Of a stretch of 64,000 nt of DNA, positions 37,401 to 52,400 are shown piece after piece. The stretch covers positions 26,033,213 through 26,097,212 of the forward strand of contig OZ026519.1 in the NCBI GenBank assembly GCA_964019695.1. The letters run 5' to 3'. The position numbers and the translations under genes were made by a program. Numbering within the stretch: the first letter of the stretch is position 1; each line of letters opens with the position of its first letter. The notes beneath the pieces are model-generated. The model had not been told where the DNA came from. It did not search any database and worked only from the letters and a program-made list of their open reading frames with translations. The DNA comes from Loripinus fragilis. Its lineage: Eukaryota > Mollusca > Bivalvia > Lucinida > Lucinidae.

Positions 37401-40400
37401 ACGCTTTGTAAATTTGATTTTATACCTTCCTGAACTCTGACAGAAGTGTGCTGATTTCAGTATGAGTCCCTTTTCCTTTGTCTTGAAGTTCACACATAGA
37501 CAACATGACCTGGGTCACGTAGGCCTAATCAGCTGTCGCCTTGCCGCAAGAGAAAAAGTTAAAAAAAAAATTTATTTGATAATTGACATTTGATGATATT
37601 TTTGGCTCTGTTATTAGTACATGTACCGATGTTGTTGTTGTTGTGTGTGTGTTTAAACAAAATAGATTGGAATATATGTATTATCAGCGGATTTTGGCGT
37701 ACTTTGAGGATTTTAATTACCGATAAAGGATGTCACTAACCTGCAAGAAACAAAGGTATTTAAATAAGAGATATTATCAATTAGAACCGTAGTCATAGTG
37801 AAAAATTTGAATGGACCATTTTGTGAAAAACTTCTTGTTTCAGTAACAAAAAAGGTAAAAAAAAGATCGCGATCCAACGATTTCGGCAGTGCCCAAATAT
37901 TCATACTCGATTTTATATTCAGATCTGCAAATATCCGAGTACTCGGATACTCGCAGCCCTATACATGGGGCTAATATGTTTGCTATTTCTGGTGTAAATA
38001 GAGCACAAGAATGGACGTAACATGTATCGTAAATTACAATGTCAAATGATCGCGTCCGTTCATTTAATGCATAAAATCAGGGATAATTGGCCTTCAAAGG
38101 CAGTAATTTTCTAATAAAGAAAGCATAATGTAGGCTTCTGCTGTTTTAGAAAGCAAGCATGCTCAAATACATTCTAGGAACATCTGATAGGAACCTGTGA
38201 TGGACATAACTATGCCAAAACATTTGACATTTAACAAATTCAAACCCATATTTGTGGTTTCCATCTTCTGTGTGCATAAACTGATGACATATTGGACACA
38301 GTGTATGCACGTATACCCATTTATGTTGTATTCATTCTGATTTCAATTGCCAGACATATCCTGAGATATGATACTCGGTCCCAAGAGACTTTTCCACATT
38401 TTTAACAAGACCGTTTGTGGAATATACAGTTTTTATTTTTCTTTTGCAACTGGATTCTTAACTTCATTTCCTATTTTTCGTGCTCTTTAACCATGATTTT
38501 TCTAGAAAAAATACTAGTATAAATTTGACAGAGTGAGTGACGTCCGCAACGACTTTTTCATGGAATCAGTTTTCCAGCTTACAATTACACAAAAGCAACA
38601 AGTATTACCAAATATGACAGTTTGTTTATTGTATAATTGACTTATCATCCCATTTCAGCATTGAATGGTATAAATTTACACTTTTTTTCAGACCAAAGTT
38701 TGTGACCTAAATTTGTCACAAAAAAAAGTCTAATTTTTTTGATGATTTTGATCATATTTTTATTGAAAAACGTATCTTTTTAACAAGTTTTCCATTGAAA
38801 TTGTCTTTACTATGTATTTAATCCTATCTGAATACATAGAGCCATTTTCAGCTTGCCTCATAAAGTTGTTTTGCAAAATATTTGATGTCAAAGTTACCAA
38901 CACTCACTGTTGCAGTTTAGTTAAGAATGACCCCTCTATTATTAAAATGTAGATAAAATGAAAAATACCACCCAACACCCTTAAAATCGGAAATGGACTT
39001 GGCCTACTGATAAGGGGTCGGCAAGTCCATTCAGCTTAAAGGGGTTATTGTTATAAACTGCCATTTTGCTAACTGGCCACTTTGTTCTTTGATCTATTGT
39101 TTCATTCAATAGGAGATGCTCCTCCTGGATCAGACATCTTAGTGCCAGATGAGAGTCACATGCTTCATGTTCCTGACACAAATGGTTCCCTGCTTGCTGA
39201 TAGCTCACAGAGTATACAGGTGGCAACCAGTCTAGCTACAGCTCTGACAGCCCAATCGGATCATGATGTCATACAACTTCTAATGCCAAATCAAGAGGTA
39301 CATGCACATTTAGACTTATTTTCACCTACTCATGATTGAAAACCTAGTTTTTATTCTTAGCTCTAGGTCAAACAAAATATAATTAGTTTGGTCTACATGA
39401 ATATACCTTATTTATCTGTTAAAACCCAAAAAACTTCCATGCTTTCTCAAAAAAATAAAAATTTAGGCCTTTTGTTGCACATTGATCTTTGATATTTGGA
39501 TGGCTGTGTCTTAGCAAACACTGAAGACTCAGATTGAACTGCTCTTAGCAAAGCCATATCTTTTGTTTATATACAGTTTTAATTATGGATTTAAAGTAAA
39601 GTCCAATCTCAGGTGAGCCATATTTGACTTAACCAGGTAAACCTTTTTGCCCTAATGGCTTCTTCCTTTTGATCATCTTGATTTGATACAATAAATTGTT
39701 TAGTGAGGGGTCAAAGGTTATAATATCCAAATAAAAAATGTATTCTCTTGCGGACGATTGTTTTTGTCATAGCAAACGGTGTCAGTGATTTTATTTGGGA
39801 TTTTGGGAAGCTACCTTTTCCTACACATTTGGGAAAATATTTTATTAAAATTGGGAAAATAAGAGCTAAAATACATGAAATTGGGAAAATAAAGGCCATT
39901 TTTGGATTGGGAATGACTCCCATATACGGCCTCAAAAATGGCCAAATAAAATCACTGGGTGTAGACCCTGATGAAATGCCGCATTAAACGGCATTTCATC
40001 TGGGTCTTCACTGTTTGCCAAAGAACGCATTTAGGAGTCACTAGTATATATAGAAAGGGTTAATGAAAGCCACAACAAAGTCAAAGGGCAAAGCTTTGCT
40101 GAAAAGATCCCTACCCTTGCTGGGAATCAAAGTTATGCTGTACTCATTAACTCTTGTCCTGCTGAACAAGTTTATAGTACTGCAAATATCAAGGCGCTGA
40201 GAGGGAGTTTAGGTGCCCTCTCTGTTAACAAGTCGAGTCATATACCAAAGTTACAGCCAATATCTGCGGTTTATGAAAACCAATGATGTCGCATTTGGTT
40301 CTGTGTACTTATCGAGTTATCTGCCCTTGAAATACCCCACCCACTTTTTAAGCCTGAGAAGCCATAATTATGCTAAAAGGAAAACTAATTGAAATTAATG

Positions 40401-43400
40401 AAACGGATCCACATTTATTACGTATTTTCATGTTGCAGATACTTTTATGTATATAAAAGGCAAATATGATTACAAAATAATGTCTATAATTATATTTCCT
40501 GACATTTAATGTACAAAATTTAGGTTTAAAAAACTGTCAGAAAAAAAGCTCTTCCAATTTTAACCAGACTTTCTATTAATTTGGTCCACAGTTTCAAATT
40601 CACATTTTCATAGCGAGACCAAAACCTTTGCTACGTAAGTATAGTAACAGTTACCTAGTACAGCAAGTTAAAATACCCCAAAATGGCACAGAGAACGTGT
40701 AGGTACCCCACCCACTTTTTAAGCTGGAGAAGCGATTATTGTGCTAAAATGAAAACCAATTGTTGTTGTTAAAATTGATCAGCAATTTTTGCATATTTTC
40801 TTTCAAAATATATGTTCAGATACGTAATAGGCATATTTCATCACACAATCATGTTTTCAACCATAACATCTTACATTTAAAGTACACATTTATTTCTAGA
40901 AAATGCGCCAGAAAAAATGCTATTCCAATTTTAACCAGACTCTCCTTTAATTCTATCCAAAGTTTAGAATGCACATTTTATAGCAACTCAACAATTTGTA
41001 CTACATTAAATTATAAAATTTAAAAGATGATAGCAAGATCAAATGTCCCAAAGGGTCATGGAGAACATGGAAGTACCCCACCCACTTTTTTATGTATAAA
41101 AAAAGAAATTCCTGTTTCTTTCCATTATGGATTTTTTAAAAGGACCATCTTGTACCTTTATAAATATATAAATGGATCAGTATTTTGCGTACAAAAAGAG
41201 ATTTATGTGACCTCGACCTCAATGTCATTCTAGAGGGCTTGAGTTCTTCTCCATTATCTCTTGGACAATATTTGGACAAGATTTAACTCGAAATCTTATG
41301 GGCCAATTTAAGATATGCCAATGGGTACTTAATGTGCTCTTCTTGTTACAGATTTATGTTTGTGTTGTTATCAGAGAGACTTCGTTTTGTCTCTTTCTGA
41401 CAATAATCGAGTTGATGTTGTTGCAGCATTGAACTCTAAATCAAGATAATCCTTATATCAAACAAATGGTAAGTCAAATATATCCCATTAAACCTCAGTT
41501 AAATAAGGCAAATACCTTTGATACTGAAGCCCTCTTTTCGAACTTGGACCTGTCTATAACAAATGGCATATTTTTTTGAACTAGTTAATTTCTCATTTCT
41601 TGATGAATGTTTCTAGCTTCCCTTCCTATGGTGTATACATTTCGCAACTTATTCATTTTGTGAGAGTTTGTTCTAATGTTGGTAACTTAAAGCTGCATAC
41701 TCTGTAACTATGAACATTTTTCGAAAAAAAATATTTTCTTTTTAAATCATTTGCAAAAGTAGAATAAAGTTATGTTGTCACAATAAATCTAATTTCTGCA
41801 GCTGAAAATTGCATGAAAAAGTGAATTATCTTATAAAAACAGGTGTATTTTCTCTTGTTTGTAATTATTTGCGTCCCTCCAATAATTCTAGACAGTTGAT
41901 TTTTAACATAAATGCTGTTGTTTTGGCACTAATAATTTGTTAATTATCACGAAAAGGTAAAATGTATACCTGAATTTTAGTATTTTTACTGTGTTCTTGA
42001 AAAATAGAAACATTATTTTTAAATTGAAAAAATCAAAAGTTACAGATTATGCAGCTTTAATCGAAGAAACCATTTTTTTAAAAAAAGAATTCTAATTATC
42101 ATGTTTATACCTTAAACTCGGTCTTACAATGATTTAGGGTAAGTAACTTTCAAGAGCAATATCTCTGTAAGTACACAACCCTGAAACAAACATCATAGAG
42201 TTTCTGAAGCTGGGGATGTTAACGAACAATTTGGTATATAACACTACTTGTTGACAGAGAGGGCACCTAAAAGTCCTTAAGGAGACGATTTTTGAGCTCT
42301 CGTTTGCTCTGTACTGCAAATATCAAGGCATTGAGAGGGAGCTTAGGTGCCCTCTCTCTGTCAAGAAGCTGAATCATATACCAATATCTGCGGTTTATAA
42401 AAAAACATGATGTCGCATTTGGTAACGTATACTTATCGTGTTATCTGCCCTTGAAATACCCCACCCACTTTCAAAGCTTGAGAAGCGATTATTATGCTAA
42501 AAAGAAAACAAATTATGATTTATGAAACGGACCCATTATTTTTTGCATATGTTTTTGTTGAAGATACTTTTAAATGTATGATAGGCAAATTTTATCACAA
42601 AATGAAGACTATAATTATATTGGCAGGCATTTAAAGTACAAAATTCATGTTGAAAAACTGTCAGAAAACAAATGCTCTTCCAAAATTGACCAGACTTTCT
42701 ATTAATTCGGTCCAAAGTTTCAGTCACTTTTCTATAGCGATACCATAGCTGGTGCTACATAAAATATAACCAATATCTATGATAGCAAGCTCAAATGCCC
42801 CAAAAGGGCATGGAGAACATGAATGTACCCCACCCTTTTTTTTAAGCTGTAAAAGCGTTTATTGTGCTAACATGAAACTAATTTTTATTGTTGAAACAAA
42901 TTCGTATTTTTGCACCTTTTGTTGTGACAAATACTTTAAGATGTGCAATAGGCGAATTTCACCACAAAAATAGGTTTATAACTATTCAGCTGACATTCAA
43001 AGTACAACATTCAAATTACGTTTAAAAAGTCAGAGAAATGGAAGCACAATTTTAAACATACGCTACTTTAATTCGGTCCAAAGTTTCAAAGTCACATTTC
43101 TGTAGTGGGACCACAATCTGTGCTACACAAAATCATAGCCGTTACCTATGATAGCAAGTTCAAACACCCCAAAAGAGCAAGGAGAACATAGAAATACCCC
43201 ACCCACTTATTTGTGCATACCGTCATGAAATTCTTTTTTGTAACTCTTTCGGACTTGCGAGAGGAATCTTCTTCTACCTATGTACATGTAAATATCTAAT
43301 TGGATTACTATTTTGATTTTTAAAAAATAATTTATTTGACCTTGATGTCAAGGTCATTCTCGACAAAGGTGTTTAAACTCTTGTGTCGCGTAACATTTGC

Positions 43401-46400
43401 GTCCTGATTCTATCTGTTGTTGTGAACGACCAAAGGTGGTGTCTTTGAAGGTTAGTTTTACCCCCTGATTACAAGCTTATCACTTATTATGATTATTATC
43501 AAAGTTTAAATTCGTTTGTTTGGCTCATTGCAAAACGTAGGCGTACCCCATTCACCTTTTTCGCCTGCATTGCTCACTAATTTGAATCTTTTGGAGAGTC
43601 GGACGATCTTTACGATTGAACAATTGATGTTATAAAAAATATAAAAACTCTAGTTTGTTCCGTTTGGGTGTTAAAGGTGGCATTAAAGTCAACACTAAAG
43701 CTACCTTCAAGCGTCTTTTCTAAATAAATGCAGACACATTCTTGAGTCAATGGTCTTTTTACTCAGTCATATTGTTTTCCAAAAACTGGGTCAAGGTGAG
43801 CAGACAATATATTTTACCTCACCTGAGCCATTTACTCAAAGTGAGCTGTTGTGGTCTCGTTTGCTCGTTGTCTGTCGTCAACAATTGCTTCAAAATACAT
43901 CTCCTCCTGCATTATTGGGTGGATTTTGACCAAACTTGACAGGGATGATCCATATATGGCCTTCATCAATTTAATTGTTTAAATGGTTTTATTCCATTTT
44001 ATACATGTATCTAGCTCAAATGGGCTAAATTAGACTTTCAAACTGAAAAAAAAATCAAAATACACAAAGCATTGAACCTTGACGCTTAATATGAAGCATT
44101 ACCTAGTAAACGCCTACCAAGTCTGTTCCACTTATGGCACTGGGGCCAAAAGTGGCTCTGTCCTGGGGTTACAACATTTACATTGGCTAATTATAGGGAA
44201 AACATAAAACACATACTCTTGTCTGAATCAACAAGACCAAGGGCCTTGATATGTCTATGTCTGTTCATTAGCGCCCATCTGTCTGCCTGGAACTGCTATC
44301 CATTAACCATTGACCTGATTTGATTCATTTTGGTTTAAATGTTAATATCCACTGAGGTTTATCTTTACATTCCTTAACATAACATATACACGTTCAAAAC
44401 CAAAGTTTTATTAAAACTATAGATACATTGAATATTGGAAGATGTAATGTTGGGAGTGATCATGCTTAAAATTCCCTGACCTTACGAATGGTCATATCAG
44501 GTGAGCGACCAAGGACCCAAGAGCCCGCTTGTTTAATATTGAACTTAAATTCGATAATAGCGAACCTAGTTGCTTCACAAATGATTGAAACACTCATAAA
44601 ATGATTTTGCGGACATAAAACACCAGCTTGTTGCATATTTGAATGGTTGCAACAATCAATTGATCAGTCAAGTCATCCCGGAGTTAAAGGGTTCGAAAAT
44701 AATTTTCTTATTTTGCTATAAAACATATATTGTATGTACTCGTTTGGACCGACTCATTGATGCGCACCACAGTCTATATTTGGAGCAAACGTAAGGATGC
44801 ATTAATCTTTCATCTTAAAATTATCAATTATCACAGCCTTAAAATGTATTTTGGTGGTACTATCATCCTGAGAGGAGCTGCGTCGTAAATCAAGGAAGAA
44901 AATCCATCCAGCAAAGATTCAGGTGAATTTTTGGCTTTAATTTTACAGTACTGTTTCTGCAGTAACTCTGAAATTCGGTCAAATTCTCCAAAACCTAGTC
45001 GTAGTTTTATCACGTCCAGGTGTTGCAGACATGCAAACTCCATTAAAATCTGCTAACATGCTTCAAGCGATATTGTACATTTAAGTACCTTCGGTCTAAA
45101 TTAAGCAGGGGTTTTTTCATCATCGATATTGAAATTAAAGTCAAGATTTCCCTAATACAATCCACTATTTATCTGCTCATACAAATTTGGTAAACTTTGA
45201 AACATCGGCCGACTCATTGCAAATTAGAAAACTTTTGCCGAAACTTAGCAGCTTTTTCTTATGTAACTTTGAAAATAAGGCAATGGTCCCAAAAACTTTA
45301 TCATCTTTTGTCATAATCAGATATTAATTTCATCCAAATTTAGGTAACATCCGCTGACCCGCTCTGAAGATAATGCACATTTAATAAGTTTTAGCCTAAA
45401 TTTGACCTTTTTTCTTGTGTAACCTTGAATAATAAGGTCAAGGTCACAAAAACCGCATCAACTTTTGTCATGTCTAGGTTTTAAATCATGCATATTTGGG
45501 TATAATCCGTTGAACCACTCCGAAGAAAATGTGCATTAAAAGGTTTTCGGCCTAAATTTAGAAGTCTCTTTTCCAATGTGACCTTGAAAATAAGGTCAAG
45601 GTCCCAAAATTTTTAGCAGCTTTTTGTCATGTCCATTATTAGATTCATGTGAACTTTGGTAAAATCCGCTGACCCAGTCTGAAGATAATGTGCATTTAAG
45701 TAATTATTCACCTAAATCAAGCAATTTTTTTAATGTGACCTTGAAAATAAGGTCAAGGTCTCAAAACTTTAATGGCTTATTGCCATGTCCAGATTTTAAA
45801 ACCATGCAAGTTTAGGTAAAATCTGCTGTCCCACTGCAAAGATAATGTGCATTTAAGTATTTTGGCTTATATTTAGCAGCTTCGTTTTCTTATGTGACCT
45901 TGAAAATGAGGTTTGTCATGTCCATGTATAAGATTCATGCGAATTATGGAAAAATCAGCAGACCCAATCTGAAGATAATGTGCATTTAAGTATTTTTGCC
46001 CTAAATTTTGCAGTTCTTATTTTAATGTGACCTTGAAAGTAAGGGTAAGGTCTCCATTTTTTTCTTTGGCTTATCCTCATGTCCATATATTGAATTCATG
46101 CAAATTTGGGATAATGCCACTGATCCACTCCGAAGATAATGTGCATTTAAGTATTTTTGGCCTAAATTTTGCAATTTAGATATATAATGTGACCTTGAAA
46201 ATAAGGTCAAGGTCTCCTAAACTGTATCAGCTTTTTGCCATGTCCATGTATTAGATTCATCCAAATTAGGACAAAATCAGCTGACCCAGTCTGAAGATAA
46301 TGTGCATTTAAGTATTTTTTATCATAAATTCAGCAGCTCTTATTCTAATGTGACCTTGAAAATAAGGTCAAGGTCTCCAAAATTTTATCGATTTATTGTC

Positions 46401-49400
46401 ATGTCCAGATATTGAATTTATGCAAATTTGGGTAAAATCCACTAACCCACTCTGAAGATAATGTGCATTTAAGTATTTTTGGCCTAAATTTTGCAATTTG
46501 GTTTTCTAATGTGACCTTGAAAATAAGGTCAAGATCACCAAAACTTTTTCAGCCTTTTGCCATGTTTATGTATTAGATTCATGCAAATTTGGGAAAAATC
46601 CACTGACCCACTCCGAAGATAATGTGAATTTAAGTAACTTTTCGACTAAATTTTGCTGTTTTTTTTTCTATTGTGACCTTGAAAATTAGGTCAAGATCTC
46701 ATAAACTTTATCGTTATTTTGCCATGTCTAGTTATTAAAATCATGCAAATTTGGTTTAAATCCGCTGACCTACTCCGAAGATAACGTGAATTTAAGGAAT
46801 TTTTGGCATAAATTTAGCAAACTTTTCTCTGTGTTGACCTTGAAAATGAGGTCAAGGTCACCTTACCCTAGTCGATTATTTTTCATACCTAGTTGCTGTA
46901 TCCTTGCAAATTTTGATAAAATTCGATCACCCAATCAGGAGATATTAAACATATATCAAAGGGCCACGCCTACATTAGTGCTTACACCGACGCCGGCGAC
47001 GTCAGGGCCCGCTACAAAAGGCATTCATCCCAATCCCCTCTTTTTCCGGGTAAAATGAATAGAACTTTAACATATTTTCCGTTTCTGATTCAAACTTTAG
47101 ACGAAAATACGTAAAACTGGTTATTTCAAGCAAAACAAGCACATTTTATGCTCATTTTATAACCTATAATTAGTCTAAAGAGTGTTTTGGGTAGGTAACT
47201 TTCAAGGGCCATAACTCTGTAAGTACACAACTCCGAACCCGACATCATTGGTTTTCTGAAACTAGGGATGCTAACGAACAATTTGGTATATAACACTACT
47301 TGTTAACAGAGAGGGCACCTAAAAGTCCTTAAGGAGGCGACTTTTGAGCTCTCGTTTGCTCTACTATTATATGTATCATGATTGAAAAAGTTGAAGGGAA
47401 ATATTGCTTTGGGCTTTTCCGTTCGTCCGTTCTTCCGTCCATTACAAATTTAAGATATGATTTTGAAATTTCATAGATGGACTCAGCATAAAAAAATAAC
47501 CGACCCTTGTTTTTTTTGAATCTGGATTATCACCCTTTGTGAAGTTATGCCCCTTTTAAAGGGTCATAATGAAATTTTGTAATCAGGATATTTCAAAAAC
47601 TATAACAGATAGGAGCTTCAAACTTGGTCAGCTTATAGAGGATAATGAGTAGATTACCTGGTGAAAATTAAAAGAAAATATTTTATTTTTTTTCAAGTTA
47701 GTGCCCTTTGCAAATTTGGATATGGAAAATTTGATATCTCAAAAACCGTTACAACTAGGAGCTTCAAACTTGATCAGCTTATAGAGGATAATGAGTAGAC
47801 CATTTAAATGGTGAAAATAAAAAAAATAAAAAAACGTTACAGCTAGGCGCTCCAAAGTTGGACAGCTGATATAGGGTAATGAGTAGATTACCTGGTGAAA
47901 ATTAATAAAAAATGTCTTTCTTTTTTTTTAGTTATCGCCTATGCATTTTTTTTAGTTAATGCCCTTTGCAAATTTGGACATCGAAAACTTCCAATAAAGA
48001 TATCTTGTAAACTATTACAGCTAGTAGCCACAGATTTGGTCAGCTGAAGGAGGATGGTGAATAGATTACCTGGTGAATAGGATGGTGGACAAGCTAATGG
48101 TTGGGGGCATAGTGTTTCATAAACACAATTTCTAGTTTTCAGAAGCCATTGGATAGGGATCTGCAATGTTTTCAAAAAGAGTAGAATGAAAATAATTGTC
48201 TAAACTTGCTCTTAAGAGTCAGCTCAGCCATCACCTAAAATTTTCAGCAAACTTAAATTTTGCTGTTTTTGTAAAGAATCCAGAAAAAGCTTGAGATTTT
48301 TGTGAAACATTGCATGAAATAAAGAGCTTTAATTTGTCATCAGGTACAGTCTTGATTGGCCATTAAAGTTATAAATTTAACCCTTTACCCCATAGAGACA
48401 CCTTTTAATACTTTTGAAATCAGAGGAGACCCAGATCAGGCAGCTTTGTAAGAGCTGCCTGATCAGGGTCTACTCTATTTGCTTATGGAAACATGATATA
48501 TCTGATCCTACACAAGTGGACTGACAAGCAATTTCTTTGTGTATGTACAAACATGAAAAATTATATAGTTCATTATTCATAGTGGGTAGAGCCTAACATG
48601 ATTATTCATAAAGGAAAGGTTTAAACAGACACATTTCATTTTAGTCTGAAATCCATTCAAGTGAAGAGGGAATTGGTGTGAGTTTAGGCTCTGTTTCCAT
48701 GCCAACAGCTAGTGTGATCACCTCCCCCACACAGACAGTACAAGCAATAACTTTAGCAAGTGGTGCAACTGCCTTCATACAACATCCAAGTAAGTCACCT
48801 ACATAGCTTTTGATGATAGATAGATTATCCATAGAAAGTCAGCCTCAAAATGCTGAATATGGGAGATTATAATAGCTTCTCTGATTAATTTTCAGATTAT
48901 CTAAACACAATTAACCATTTAAACATGAAATTATTCCTTTTCGTAGGCATCATGCAAGTTTAAAAATTTGAATTTCTAAAGTTCAGGATTTTGGAATTAT
49001 TTTTAATTTTCACCCATGTAATTGGGATCCAGGCCATTAGAGATAAGAGGTGGTAATTGAAAATGAATTTTCTCACTTCTTAACCAAAATATATGTTGTG
49101 GGTACTCAAAAGAACCATCTTTTTTGAGCACCCAAAACAAATGTATAAACTTGTGGATAAGAAAATAATCATAATTTAAAGTTCTAAATTTTCTTTATAA
49201 TCTCGACTTATGGGATCACTGTCAGAATTACTGTGTATTTTCAGATGGGAAATTTCTTGAAGGTCAGACTATCACACTGGAAGATGGTACAACTGCTATT
49301 GTACAGGCTGGCCCTGATAAATGTATGTATAGGGAAAAAAATAAAATAGATTTTCAGTGCCCTAGATAACTTTTTGGTCAATCGGGTATTTACGCAACCT

Positions 49401-52400
49401 GGTTATCCTCAATTGCGTACTTGCAAAAACAATTGCATATTTTCATATTTTTTTACGCCACGTTTTTTTTTTCTGTGATTACACCTTTTCTTATTGCATG
49501 AAGCCATCGGGATTGTGCTTGCTTATTTATTCACTCCCATAGTCTGCCTTTCCAAAGAATCAAACTCGCGGATTTTATTGTACCTGAAGCAAATCTCATC
49601 CCCTTGTTGACATTCGAGCGTGTTTACTTTGCAAAGTTTCACTTTCACCATTGTGTTTTTCCACGAAATACTGGACTGGGCACCAATATTTTCATAAAAC
49701 TGGAGTATATTGCGCGCTCGCTAGTAAAAATAAAATCAATACCCGACTGGCATTTGTCTATTAGCCGAATGGAAATGAAATGGACCAAATGGTTATTCAA
49801 TGACATCGCATGTAATTGCATAGTGATCGTTAGAATTGCTTTTTGGTACGCACACATTTCATTTTAATTGCTTTTTTGAGGATTTTAATTGCGTATTTAC
49901 GCAAATACTCTGCTTATCTAGGGTGCTGGATTTTGTTTCTCCTCCTTATGACCCAAAGAACCAAATTTAAATCATTGCAAAAATCTATACTATTCAAGAT
50001 ACACAGTGTTTTATACATTTTTTGGCACACATTGGAGCATATACACAGAGGCACATAATAATTAAACATTACAATAGTATTTCACAAAATATAGATGGAA
50101 AATAATTTAACATAGAGTATAACAAGGTTACTCTGTTTGAAAATACATGCTACACAAATGGAATGCTTCATGTCAACAGGAAAAAAAAATTGGGAGGAGT
50201 ATAGAGCATAGAAATATTCAGCATGACAAGAGTTAAAACATATACTGTATATTTCTTATGTTGTCATTAAATAAGGCTTTCTGTCTCTGCTAACGGTGAC
50301 GGTGATGGTCGGAGTGTCTTCAGCGGATCCGCTGATTTCAGTGTCTTTCTTGATTTAGCCTCTAATGTAATTTCTTTAAAATCAGCATTCACTGCAACAA
50401 TATTTGAGATGTTCAGTGGATTTTGTTGAAAGCTGTTCTCACCACAGCCTAACCTCTGCAAACAGTTTGGTCCCAGGCTAGGCCCGACAAAATGTCGGGC
50501 ATGATCTGTATCCAAACTGTCTGACACTCTGATGATATTCCTGAAATAAGTTTTCGAAAGAGTTGATTTTGAAAAAAAAATAGCAAACTATAAAAAAGCA
50601 TGCAAATTACCCAGAAGGCAAAAAGTTGAGGTGATTACTACAGTAAAACCTGTGTAAAACTGCCACTCAAAAATAGACAAAACAAAGATCTTAATGACAA
50701 ATGGTAGCTTAATGAAGATTGAAAGTATTGCAGAATGCTCCCTTTGGAGCATTCTGCAATACTTTTGACCTGCATTAAGCGATAATTATGTCTCCCCTCT
50801 GGAAGGGTCAGGAGACACATTGTTTTTCCCCTTCAGTCCGTCTGTCTGTCCGTCACAAAATCGTGTCCGCTCTATAGCTTGAAAACCGTTAGAGATATTT
50901 CAACTCTTGCATGTATATTTTTCTCCATGCCTCTGTTCGTGGGTCTGTCCGTTACAAAATCGTGTTCGCTCTATAACTTGATAACCATCAGTGATATTTC
51001 AACGAAACTTCATACATTTGTAAAGCACATTCAGACAATGTGTCATGCATTATAAGAACCATAAATCTTGCATCTAAATTTTTCAAATTATTCCCCTTGT
51101 ATGATAGTATCATAACTAAATGCAATTTTGTTATTTTTCTATTCCTAAAAGGGGGAGACATCTGTTTTTCATTGAAAAACATTTCTAGTTGGTCTTGAAA
51201 ACCAATTTTCGGTCTTTTGAGAGTGGTGGTTTTAGACAGGTTTTACTGTATATACTTCATCTATTACAGTACAAGACATTGTTTCATCCTCCACTGCTTC
51301 TTCAGTATCAGATATTGCTAAATCAGAGGCCCAGTCTATCCAGCTAGAAGATGGTACCACAGGCTTCCTTAATCAGGCAGTGAAAGGTAAGCACTGAATG
51401 GGAACCAGAAACAGACTTGTTCACACAATCTGCTCTTTACACAAATAAAATCTTCTGTAAAATCTGTATTCAGCAAACACCTTTGAAATATAAATGCAGA
51501 TGGTAGAAATAAAAGGCTGCCCATCAAAAGGGGTTAAAAATATGCATATCTCTGGTCTACAGAGTTAACCCACAAAGAGTTTACTTCAAGGTTTGATAGA
51601 TAAAGATTGACAAGCAAAATTTAGCGTAAAATAGTGATTAATCCATCTGTTTCAACATGGTTTTGGTGCTCAAAATAATCCTCTCATTGAAACGGTTCTT
51701 TCAGTACCCACAACATATGTTTTAATTGAGAGATAAGAAAGTTGATTTTGATTACGCACTTATCTAGAGGCCCGATGTATTGGTTTCGAGGTTATAAAAC
51801 TTTTTTCGAGCTCAAACCCAACTGAGCATGAAATTTATCCTGCTCTTCATTTTAACATTGGTTAGCAGAATACATACTACAACTGAGAGAGTTTTCAAGC
51901 GAGAAATGCCTTTATTTTTCAGCATTTTGGTTTTTATGAGCATTTGAAATTTCATGCTCAGATGAGTTGTGCATGAACAAGTTTATAACCTCTACCCTGT
52001 TTTTACACTTTTGTCAATAATTGTAGATGGTCTTCAAGCAATTATTTTAGAAGATGGGACGACAGCATACCTAGCTACTCAGCAGGGTTCACAGTTAATG
52101 GAGAATGCCACCCTGGAGCCAACAACCTTGACCTTGGATCAGCTCACATCTCCTAATCTTATTACCAATGGAATTGTGAATATGAATGTGAAACCTGTAG
52201 ATAATACATATCTGGGACAAACAACTGTGGTAAGTTGTTGTATAAATATCACACCGGGTAGGCAGCAATCGAAAACACTCTTAACAATTGACAAATGTGG
52301 ATAAAAAAATAGCTAGAAACAGTGTTTTTTTTTGCCATTGCCATTTATCACCAGTGGGGTGGCATATGGCAATAAAAAAACTCTGTTTCTATCTATTTTT

